The translations under genes were made by a program, and so were the position numbers. From an uncultured Collinsella sp. (GTDB taxonomy: Bacteria > Actinomycetota > Coriobacteriia > Coriobacteriales > Coriobacteriaceae), in the NCBI GenBank assembly GCA_902493895.1, contig CABUQW010000037.1:1-18965 (forward strand): a stretch of DNA of 18,965 bases. The letters are read 5' to 3'. The notes below the pieces were generated by a model, which saw only the letters and a program-made list of their open reading frames with translations, did no database searches and was not told where the DNA came from. Within the stretch, counting starts at the first letter, position 1. Each line of letters starts with the position of its first letter. Positions 6,042-12,593 of this stretch are shown here, one piece after another.

Positions 6042-7553
6042 ATGGCTACGTTCTTTCCCGGTGAGTCCCACACGTTTTCGGAGTATCTGCTGGTCCCTGG
6101 TTACTCGTCCTCGCAGTGCATCCCCAACAACGTCTCTCTTAAGACGCCGCTGACCCGCTTTAAGCGCGGTGAGAAACCGGCAATCACCCTGAACATCCCC
6201 ATGGTTTCCGCCATCATGCAGTCCGTCTCGGGCGTCGACATGGGTGTCGCGCTCGCTACCGAGGGTGGCCTGTCCTTCATTTACGGTTCCCAAAGCGCCG
6301 AGTCCGAGGCTGCTATGGTCAAGGCCGTCAAGGATCACAAGGCGGGCTTCGTTCAGTCCGATTCCACACTGACCCCCGACATGACCATGGAGCAGGTCAT
6401 TGAGCTCAAGGAGAAGACCGGCCACTCCACCATGCCGGTTACCGACGACGGCACTCCCAAGGGCAAGCTCCTGGGCATCGTCACCAGCCGTGACTATCGC
6501 CCCAGTCGCGATGACCACCAGACGAAGGTCTCCGAGTTCATGACCCCGCGTGAGCAGCTCATCGTGGGCGACAAGAACATCAGCCTCAAGGTTGCCAACG
6601 ACGTCATCTGGGACAACAAGCTCAACGCCCTGCCCATCGTCGACGACAACGATCACCTGATGGGAATCGTCTTCCGCAAGGACTATGACAGCCACAAGAC
6701 CAACCCCAACGAGCTGCTCGACGGCGACAAGCGCTACATGGTCGGCGCCGGTATCAACACCCGCGACTATGCCGAGCGCGTGCCGCTGCTCATCGAGGCC
6801 GGCGCCGATGTCCTGTGCATCGACTCCTCCGAGGGCTTCAGCGAGTGGCAGAAGCGCACCATCGAGTGGATTCGCGCCAACTACGGTGAGGACGTCAAGG
6901 TCGGTGCCGGTAACGTCGTCGACGCCGAGGGCTTCCGCTTCCTGGCAGACTGCGGTGCCGACTTCATCAAGGTCGGTATCGGCGGCGGTTCCATCTGCAT
7001 CACCCGTGAGACCAAGGGTATCGGTCGTGGCCAGGCCACCGCGCTGATCGACGTCTGTCGCGCTCGCGACGAGTACTACGAGGAGACCGGCGTCTACGTG
7101 CCCGTGTGCTCCGACGGCGGCATCGTCTACGACTACCACATGACGCTCGCCCTTGCCATGGGCGCCGACTTTATGATGCTGGGCCGCTACTTCGCCCGCT
7201 TTGATGAGAGCCCGACTGAGCGCGTCAACGTGAACGGTCAGTACATGAAGGAGTACTGGGGCGAGGGTTCTGCGCGTGCCCGCAACTGGCAGCGCTACGA
7301 CCTGGGCGGCGCCGCGAAGCTCAGCTTCGTCGAGGGCGTCGACTCCTATGTTCCCTATGCCGGCTCCCTCAAGGACGGCGTGGGCGGCACGCTCTACAAG
7401 GTCAAGTCCACGATGTGCAACTGCGGTGCCCTCTCGATCCCCGAGCTTCAGGAAAAGGCACGCCTGACCCTGGTGAGCTCGACCTCGATCGTCGAAGGCG
7501 GCGCCCACGACGTAGTCGTCAAGGACTCTCAGCAGAGCGTTTCCTACCGCTAA
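6042..7553 (+). CDS. guaB: Inosine-5'-monophosphate dehydrogenase (divergent, trichomonad-like type)
   Basis: The 503-residue enzyme oxidises IMP to XMP with NAD+, the committed step of guanine nucleotide synthesis. The active-site loop reads GGGSICITRETKGIGRGQ with catalytic Cys319. The mobile flap carries NWQRYDLGG with Arg418-Tyr419, the pair that activates water. A CBS pair occupies about residues 100-225. From memory, the Tritrichomonas foetus enzyme is also 503 residues with Cys319 and Arg418/Tyr419, and shares long stretches such as VCSDGGIVYDYHMTLALAMG. That differs clearly from the common bacterial form, which has a GSICTTR loop. AAGGAGA just upstream supports the ATG. The gene seems monocistronic, with a divergent regulator before it and a structured intergenic region after it. 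Confidence 0.93.
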   Translation: MATFFPGESHTFSEYLLVPGYSSSQCIPNNVSLKTPLTRFKRGEKPAITLNIPMVSAIMQSVSGVDMGVALATEGGLSFIYGSQSAESEAAMVKAVKDHKAGFVQSDSTLTPDMTMEQVIELKEKTGHSTMPVTDDGTPKGKLLGIVTSRDYRPSRDDHQTKVSEFMTPREQLIVGDKNISLKVANDVIWDNKLNALPIVDDNDHLMGIVFRKDYDSHKTNPNELLDGDKRYMVGAGINTRDYAERVPLLIEAGADVLCIDSSEGFSEWQKRTIEWIRANYGEDVKVGAGNVVDAEGFRFLADCGADFIKVGIGGGSICITRETKGIGRGQATALIDVCRARDEYYEETGVYVPVCSDGGIVYDYHMTLALAMGADFMMLGRYFARFDESPTERVNVNGQYMKEYWGEGSARARNWQRYDLGGAAKLSFVEGVDSYVPYAGSLKDGVGGTLYKVKSTMCNCGALSIPELQEKARLTLVSSTSIVEGGAHDVVVKDSQQSVSYR

Positions 7554-7562
7554 GCGGCTTTC

Positions 7563-7648
7563 CCAAGCACCGCACCTTGCCGTTCAAACCGTCGCTCGCG
7601 TACCAAAGTACGCGTCGCTCCTCTTTCACGGCAATCTGCGGTACTTGG
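7563..7648. repeat. 86-nt structured intergenic element after guaB
   Basis: The outer arms 7563-7574 and 7637-7648 pair over 12 positions with one mismatch. After a 2-nt internal loop, TTGCCGT (7577-7583) pairs with ACGGCAA (7628-7634). Inside is a separate hairpin CGCGTAC-CAAA-GTACGCG (7597-7614). CCCAAGCA (7562-7569) can instead pair with TGCTTGGG (7661-7668). No T run follows, so this is not a classical terminator. It may be a dispersed intergenic repeat or a processed 3' UTR structure. A smaller stem (7682-7687 with 7695-7700) follows it. Confidence 0.6.
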
Positions 7649-7712
7649 AAAACCCGACCATGCTTGGGCGGGTGACAATTAGTGGTTGATTCAAAACCAC
7701 GTTATTTAGATA

Positions 7713-7755
7713 AAGCGAGATGCCCGCAAGTCGCAGGCATCTCGCTTGTCGTATT
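7713..7755 (+). terminator. 12-bp stem-loop, likely terminator between guaB and leuS
   Basis: AAGCGAGATGCC (7713-7724) and GGCATCTCGCTT (7736-7747) form a perfect 12-bp stem with an 11-nt loop. The tail TTGTCGTATTT is T-rich rather than a pure T run. It sits just before the candidate leuS promoter, a position that fits insulation of leuS from guaB transcription. Confidence 0.65.
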
Positions 7756-7764
7756 TGCTATCAT
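7756..7764 (+). promoter_or_regulatory. Putative extended -10 promoter of leuS
   Basis: TGCTATCAT combines a TGn extension with a -10 matching consensus at five of six positions; no clear -35 is seen. The expected start near 7771 would place the 131-nt hairpin almost at the 5' end of the leuS mRNA. Confidence 0.4.
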
Positions 7765-7777
7765 CAGTCAAGTTAAC

Positions 7778-7908
7778 CTTAGGGTCGGGTGGCTTGGCTT
7801 TGTTCGCTACAAGTTCCGCACGCAAAGAAGAGCACTTAATGTGCTCTTCGTCTTGCGCAGGACTGTCCGCAGTAGCAAATAAAGCCAAGCCACCCGACCC
7901 CAGCTAAG
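7778..7908 (+). promoter_or_regulatory. 131-nt long hairpin forming the presumed leuS leader
   Basis: Positions 7782-7801 and 7881-7900 are perfectly complementary over 20 bp, and the pairing continues inward with GU, two AU pairs, one mismatch, and GCTAC with GTAGC. CTTAG/CTAAG extends the base of the stem (7778-7782 with 7904-7908). Further in, CGCAA (7821-7825) pairs with TTGCG (7853-7857), and a 9-bp apical stem GAAGAGCAC/GTGCTCTTC (7827-7849) has a TTAAT loop. The structure ends 4 nt before the AAGGAG of leuS. It lacks the conserved T-box sequence and a T run. It could be a leader RNA, an RNase III substrate, a small RNA or a MITE-type insertion. Confidence 0.7.
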
Positions 7909-7923
7909 ATTAAAGGAGCTGAT

Positions 7924-10500
7924 ATGTGCGATTGCACAGATCATAAGGACGAGATCCCTGCCTACGACGCGCAGGCCATTGAGTCCAAGTGGATGAAGGC
8001 CTGGGAGGATTCCAACCTCTTTGCCGTCGACACCGACGACAGCAAGCCCAAGAAGTACGTGCTCGAGATGTTCCCGTATCCGTCGGGCGACCTGCATATG
8101 GGCCACGCGCGCAACTATACCATCGGCGATGCCATGGCCCGTCAGGCCCGCATGCGCGGTTACGACGTGCTGCACCCCATCGGCTTTGACGCCTTTGGCC
8201 TGCCTGCCGAGAACGCCGCTATCAAGCACAACACGCAGGCTGCTGCCTGGACGTATAAGAACATGGACCAGGCGCTCGCTACGATGAAGCGCATGGGCTT
8301 CTCCTACGATCTGGATCGCATGGTCAAGACCTGCAGCCCCGACTACTACCGCTGGGGTCAGTGGATCTTTGAGAAGCTGTGGGAAAAGGGCCTGGTCTAC
8401 CGCAAGAAGAACCCGGTCAACTGGTGTCCTAACTGCAAGACCGTTCTGGCCAACGAGCAGGTCACCGAGGGTAAGTGCTGGCGCTGCGGCACCGAGCCCG
8501 AGAAGCGCGACCTGGAGCAGTGGTACTTCAAGATCACCGAGTACTCCCAGGAGCTGCTCGACGACCTGGAGAAGCTCCCCGGCTGGCCCGAGCGCGTCAA
8601 GCAGATGCAGGCCAACTGGATCGGTCGCTCCGAGGGCGCCGAGGTCGACTTTACCCTTTGCGACCAGGATGGCGAGCCCATCGAGGGCGATGAGGGCAAG
8701 ATCACCGTCTTCACCACGCGTGCCGATACCCTTTTTGGCGTCTCCTTCTTTGTCCTGGCGCCCGAGTACGCCGGCCTGCACGAGCTCGTCGAGGGTACGG
8801 AGTACGAGGAGGCCGTCACCAAGATCGTCGAGGACTCCAAGCATATCTCTGCCGTCGAGCGTGCCCAAGGCACCCTCGAGAAGCACGGTGCCTTCACGGG
8901 CCGCTATGTGGTAAATCCCGTCAACGGCGAGAAGGTCCCCGTGTGGGTTGCCGATTATGTCGTTGCCGACTACGGCACCGGTGCCGTCATGGCCGTTCCC
9001 TGCGGCGACCATCGCGATTTTGAGTTCGCCCGCAAGTACGACCTGCCGATCGTACCGATCATCCTGGACGATGACGATCGCGCTGCCGTCGAGGCCAGCG
9101 GCGAGACCATCGATACCTTCCATGCCGAGACCGTCGACTGGGATTGCGCCCACGCTGCCGAGGGCACGCTCGTCCAGTCCGGCAAGTACACCGGCATGCG
9201 CGGCGGTAAGCACTCCGAGGGCGAGGCTGCGATCGTGGCCGACCTCGAGGCCATGGGCTGCGGTCGTCGCAAGGTCGAGTTCCGTCTGCGCGACTGGCTC
9301 ATTTCCCGTCAGCGCTATTGGGGCAACCCCATCCCGGCCATCCACTGCGAGCACTGCGGTATCGTGCCCGTGCCCGAGGATCAGCTGCCGGTGACGCTGC
9401 CCGAGAACCTGGACCTGGGCGCCGGCGAAACCCTTGCCGAGTGCAAGGACTTCTACGAGACCACCTGCCCGGTCTGCGGCCGCCCGGCCAAGCGCGAGAC
9501 CGATACCATGGATACCTTTACCTGCTCCAGCTGGTATTACCTGCGCTATACCGACCCGCACAACACCGAGCTGCCCTTCTCCCGCGAGGCGGCAGACCGT
9601 TGGATGCCCGTCGATAACTACATCGGCGGCATCGAGCACGCTATTCTGCACCTGCTCTACAGCCGCTTCTTTACCAAGGCCCTGCGCGACCTGGGCCTGC
9701 TGAGCGTGGACGAGCCCTTCACCAACCTGCTGTGCCAGGGCATGGTCAAGGACGAGAACGGCGACACCATGTCCAAGTCCAAGGGCAATGTCGTGCCCCC
9801 GAGCTCGGTCATCGAGCCCTACGGTGCCGACACCATGCGTTTGGCGATCCTGTTTATCGCCCCGCCCGAGAAGGACTTCGACTGGGATCCCAAGGCCGTC
9901 GAGGGCGCCAACCGCTTTATCAAGCGCGCCTGGCGTATCGTTTGGCAGCTCGTCCAGTCTGGCGACGCCAACGTGGCCTTCGACAAGTCCGCGCTCGACG
10001 AGTTTGCGATGAAGCTCTATCGCGAGCGTCACCGCACCATCGCCAAGTGCACCGAGGACTTCGATCGCGGCCAGTTCAACACCGCGATCTCGGCCGTCAT
10101 GGAGCTCGTCAACGCGGCGAGCGCCTACCTCAACGACACCGAGGGTACCGCCCGCGACAAGGCGCTGTGTTACGGCGTGGCTAAGGATATCGTGAGCGTC
10201 CTTGCCCCCATTTGCCCGTTCTGGGCCGATGAGCTGTGGCACGAGGCGCTCGGCTGCGAGGGCAACGCCTACACCGCCGCCTGGCCCGAGTTCGACCTGG
10301 CCGAGTCCGTTGAGGACACGGTGCAGATCGTGGTCCAGGTGCTCGGTAAGGTCCGCGGCCGCGTCGACGTTGCCCGCGATGCCTCCAACGAGGAGATGCA
10401 GGCTGCCGCCGAGGCCGCCGTCGCCAAGTGGCTCGAGGGCAAGACGGTCGTCAAGGCCATCTGCGTGCCCGGCAAGCTGGTCAACTTGGTGGTCAAGTAA
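7924..10500 (+). CDS. leuS: Leucyl-tRNA synthetase
   Basis: This 858-residue class I aminoacyl-tRNA synthetase charges tRNA-Leu in the cytoplasm. The HIGH-type motif is HMGH at residues 58-61, within FPYPSGDLHMGHARNYTIGD. The KMSKS loop reads TMSKSKGN with Lys618. A zinc-type cysteine cluster (NWCPNCK...CWRCG) follows the first half of the Rossmann fold. The CP1 editing domain contains FTTRADTLFG. A second pair (CEHCG and CPVCG) lies before FTCSSWYYLRYTDP. The C-terminal anticodon-binding and LeuRS-specific domains complete the usual bacterial length. AAGGAG at 7913-7918 supports the ATG. It appears to be a single-gene unit between a structured leader and a strong terminator. Confidence 0.97.
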   Translation: MCDCTDHKDEIPAYDAQAIESKWMKAWEDSNLFAVDTDDSKPKKYVLEMFPYPSGDLHMGHARNYTIGDAMARQARMRGYDVLHPIGFDAFGLPAENAAIKHNTQAAAWTYKNMDQALATMKRMGFSYDLDRMVKTCSPDYYRWGQWIFEKLWEKGLVYRKKNPVNWCPNCKTVLANEQVTEGKCWRCGTEPEKRDLEQWYFKITEYSQELLDDLEKLPGWPERVKQMQANWIGRSEGAEVDFTLCDQDGEPIEGDEGKITVFTTRADTLFGVSFFVLAPEYAGLHELVEGTEYEEAVTKIVEDSKHISAVERAQGTLEKHGAFTGRYVVNPVNGEKVPVWVADYVVADYGTGAVMAVPCGDHRDFEFARKYDLPIVPIILDDDDRAAVEASGETIDTFHAETVDWDCAHAAEGTLVQSGKYTGMRGGKHSEGEAAIVADLEAMGCGRRKVEFRLRDWLISRQRYWGNPIPAIHCEHCGIVPVPEDQLPVTLPENLDLGAGETLAECKDFYETTCPVCGRPAKRETDTMDTFTCSSWYYLRYTDPHNTELPFSREAADRWMPVDNYIGGIEHAILHLLYSRFFTKALRDLGLLSVDEPFTNLLCQGMVKDENGDTMSKSKGNVVPPSSVIEPYGADTMRLAILFIAPPEKDFDWDPKAVEGANRFIKRAWRIVWQLVQSGDANVAFDKSALDEFAMKLYRERHRTIAKCTEDFDRGQFNTAISAVMELVNAASAYLNDTEGTARDKALCYGVAKDIVSVLAPICPFWADELWHEALGCEGNAYTAAWPEFDLAESVEDTVQIVVQVLGKVRGRVDVARDASNEEMQAAAEAAVAKWLEGKTVVKAICVPGKLVNLVVK

Positions 10501-10529
10501 GCGCTGCGCGCTTAGCTGACGCATAAAAG

Positions 10530-10565
10530 ACGAGGGGCGATCCGGTTGGGTCGTCCCTCGTTTTT
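10530..10565 (+). terminator. Intrinsic terminator of leuS
   Basis: CGAGGGGCGA (10531-10540) pairs with TCGTCCCTCG (10551-10560), with one GU pair and a 10-nt loop, followed by TTTTT. It starts 30 bp after the leuS stop codon. Confidence 0.9.
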
Positions 10566-10651
10566 CATGTACCTGCCCTGATGTCTGCGGTCAATTGTCC
10601 TATTCTTGTGGAGAAGCTGTGCGCACGCTGACCTGCAGGTTCGTACTGTGC

Positions 10652-10680
10652 TTGCACGTTTCCGCAGCTATTGGTATAGT
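10652..10680 (+). promoter_or_regulatory. Sigma-70-type promoter of the rimP-nusA-infB cluster
   Basis: TTGCAC (10652-10657) and TATAGT (10675-10680) are separated by exactly 17 bp, with four and five matches to the consensus hexamers. The predicted start is near 10687, 72 nt before rimP. This is the best promoter match in the window and begins a roughly 8-kb run of co-directional genes. Confidence 0.7.
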
Positions 10681-10706
10681 TTGCTTGCAAATGAAGTTGT
10701 AATTGA

Positions 10707-10738
10707 AAGAAGTGGGGTTTCGGCCCCGCTTCTTTTTT
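10707..10738 (+). terminator. Leader terminator (attenuator) upstream of rimP
   Basis: AAGAAGTGGGG (10707-10717) pairs with CCCCGCTTCTT (10724-10734) over 11 bp, with one TG wobble and a 6-nt loop, ending in a six-T run (10733-10738). It lies between the good promoter and the rimP Shine-Dalgarno sequence, so most transcripts would stop here unless read-through is promoted. The leuS transcript already has its own terminator, which favours an attenuator role. In E. coli NusA is known to limit its own operon. No antiterminator alternative fold is visible in the short leader. Confidence 0.8.
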
Positions 10739-10758
10739 GTATGGATGGAGGTGCCGCA

Positions 10759-11253
10759 ATGGTCAAGACCAAGACCGAGCATGCGATCATCGACGCGCTC
10801 GAGGCCGTCGCTCCCCAGCACGATATCGACATCGTCGACGTCGAGCTCGTGGGTGCCACCAAGGCCCCCTGCGTGCGTGTGCGTATCGAGGGTGCCGAGG
10901 GTCAGAGCCTGTCGCTCAACGACGTCACGGCCAACACCAAGTGGGTCGGCGATGTGATTGAGGAGCTCGACCCCATCTCTTCGAGCTATACGCTTGAGGT
11001 GTCGAGCCCGGGTATGGCGCGCCCGCTGCGCCGCCCGTGCGACTTTGCCCGCTTTGTGGGCGAGAACTGCGAGCTCACCTCCACCGCCACCGAGGGCCGT
11101 CGCAAGTACGCCGGCAAGATTGCCGCCGCCACCGAGGCGAACGTGACCCTCGAGCTCGAGGACGGCGAGTCCGTCACCCTCGATTTCTCTGATGTTAAAA
11201 AGTGCAAGTTGAAGCCCACCTACGACTTCAAGCCCGCGAAGGAAGGAAAGTAA
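10759..11253 (+). CDS. rimP: Ribosome maturation factor RimP
   Basis: This 164-residue factor is needed for maturation of the 30S ribosomal subunit. The N-terminal alpha/beta domain contains the family segments DIVDVELVG and RVRIEG near residues 25-50. LEVSSPGMARPLRRP at about residues 80-94 is the RimP signature (VSSPG...PL). A small SH3-like C-terminal domain follows. The start is ATG at 10759 with GGAGG at 10747-10751; the frame is open much further upstream, but that part lies over the promoter and attenuator. The stop is one base before the nusA ATG, and adjacency to nusA is the near-universal bacterial arrangement. Confidence 0.95.
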   Translation: MVKTKTEHAIIDALEAVAPQHDIDIVDVELVGATKAPCVRVRIEGAEGQSLSLNDVTANTKWVGDVIEELDPISSSYTLEVSSPGMARPLRRPCDFARFVGENCELTSTATEGRRKYAGKIAAATEANVTLELEDGESVTLDFSDVKKCKLKPTYDFKPAKEGK

Positions 11254-11254
11254 G

Positions 11255-12502
11255 ATGGCAGCATCCGACATGATGTCCGCCCTGATGGAGCTTTGCCAGG
11301 AGAAGCACATCGACCAGCTCTACCTGATCGACCGCCTGGAGCAGTCGCTCGCCAAGAGCTATGCCGAGATCCTGCATCTTGAGTGGGGCGCCAAGGTGAC
11401 CATCGACCGCACCACCGGCAAGATCTACGTCTACCGCCTGGAGCCGATCGACGATTCCATGGACGAGGAGGGCAACTTCACCGAGTTCGAGGAGATCGAC
11501 GTTACCCCCAAGAACACGAGCCGCATCGCTGCCCAGCACGCCAAGGCCGAGATCAACGCTATCGTGCGTAACTCCGCCCGCGAGCAGATCTACGAGGAGT
11601 TCTCCGGCCGCATCGGTGACCTCATCAGCGGTACCGTGCTGCAGTCCACTCCCGACTTTACGATCGTTAAGATCCGCGAGGGCGTCGAGGCCGAGCTTCC
11701 GCACTTCGACCAGCGCCGTTACGAGAACGAGCGCAACGAGCGTCCGATGGGCGAGCGCTACCTGCACAATCAGCACATCAAGGCCGTGATCATCGACGTT
11801 CGCGACCCCAACTCCAACCTGCAGCCGGTTCGTGGCGAGCACAGCCGTCCGCCGATTGTCATCTCCCGTACCCACCCCGAGCTCATGCGTCGTCTGTTTG
11901 AGCAGGAGGTGCCCGAGATCTATGAGGGCACCGTCCAGATCAAGTCGATCGCCCGCGAGCCCGGCCAGCGCTCCAAGGTCGCCGTCCACTCGCTCGACGA
12001 CCGTCTGGATCCCGTGGGCGCCTGCGTCGGCCCCAAGGGCAGCCGTGTTCGCGCTGTCGTGGGCGAGCTCCGTGGCGAGCGCGTCGACGTCATCCTTTGG
12101 GATGCCGATCCTGCCGTCTACGTTGCCAACGCCCTTTCGCCTGCCAAGGTCATCCGCGTCCTCATCGACGAGGAGAAGGCTTACGCCGGTGTCATCGTGC
12201 CCGACGACCAGCTGTCCCTCGCCATCGGCAAGGAGGGCCAGAACGCCCGCCTCGCCGCGCGCCTGACCGGCTGGCACATCGACATCAAGTCCGAGACCCT
12301 TGCCGCCGACATCCTCAAGAACGTTCCCGTTCACGAGGAGCCCGCCGCCGACCTGATCGGTGACGAGGAGGACGAGGACGTCCGCCGCTGCGAGTATGTG
12401 TCCGAGGACGGCATCCAGTGCCGCAACCAGGCTCGTCCCGGCTCCCGTTTCTGCGGTGTCCACGACACCGACGCCTTCGATGATGCGGAGGACCTGATCT
12501 AG
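11255..12502 (+). CDS. nusA: Transcription termination/antitermination protein NusA with Cys/His C-terminal tail
   Basis: This 415-residue RNA polymerase-binding factor controls pausing, termination and antitermination. The N-terminal polymerase-binding domain spans about 1-130, followed by an S1 domain (about 135-205) and two KH domains; GPKGSR near residue 259 marks KH1 and AIGKEGQNARLA at 323-334 marks KH2. Beyond the KH domains is an acidic stretch, then a C-x9-C-x10-C-x2-H arrangement (Cys379, Cys389, Cys400, His403) and an acidic end. That spacing resembles small zinc-binding motifs of the type C...C...G..FC..H, and I do not know it as part of NusA in the model organisms. AAGGA-type sequences overlap the end of rimP, so translation is probably coupled. 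Confidence 0.95.
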   Translation: MAASDMMSALMELCQEKHIDQLYLIDRLEQSLAKSYAEILHLEWGAKVTIDRTTGKIYVYRLEPIDDSMDEEGNFTEFEEIDVTPKNTSRIAAQHAKAEINAIVRNSAREQIYEEFSGRIGDLISGTVLQSTPDFTIVKIREGVEAELPHFDQRRYENERNERPMGERYLHNQHIKAVIIDVRDPNSNLQPVRGEHSRPPIVISRTHPELMRRLFEQEVPEIYEGTVQIKSIAREPGQRSKVAVHSLDDRLDPVGACVGPKGSRVRAVVGELRGERVDVILWDADPAVYVANALSPAKVIRVLIDEEKAYAGVIVPDDQLSLAIGKEGQNARLAARLTGWHIDIKSETLAADILKNVPVHEEPAADLIGDEEDEDVRRCEYVSEDGIQCRNQARPGSRFCGVHDTDAFDDAEDLI

Positions 12503-12510
12503 CGCGCGGT

Positions 12511-12572
12511 CGCGCCGGGCGGGTCCCGGCGCGTCTCCCACGCTCGTTCAGTCTCTAGGCACCCAAGGTGCC
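12511..12572 (+). other. Two RNA hairpins between nusA and infB
   Basis: CGCGCCGGG (12511-12519) and CCCGGCGCG (12525-12533) form a perfect 9-bp stem with a 5-nt loop and no T run. A second stem, GGCACC/GGTGCC (12558-12572), has a 3-nt loop and lies 10 nt before the infB Shine-Dalgarno region. They may be processing sites, stability elements or weak terminators that tune infB relative to nusA. No gene fits in this 91-nt gap, and ylxR and ylxQ, which often sit here, are absent. Confidence 0.6.
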
Positions 12573-12593
12573 AGAAAGGGTAGGTGAAGTCAT

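Noticed and set aside
5943..7508. Roughly 520-codon open frame on the - strand across guaB
   Set aside because: It is antisense to IMP dehydrogenase with intact catalytic motifs; no family resemblance was seen.
7770..7923. T-box riboswitch for leuS
   Set aside because: The conserved T-box sequence (AGGGTGGNACCGCG-like) and the terminator/antiterminator pair are absent; GGGTGG at 7787-7792 is inside the long stem and not followed by ACC.
7807..10524. Very long open frame (about 900 codons) on the - strand across leuS
   Set aside because: It is antisense to a clear leucyl-tRNA synthetase, has no recognisable domain, and its Leu/Val/Gly/Asp-rich composition is what the complement of GC-rich codons produces.
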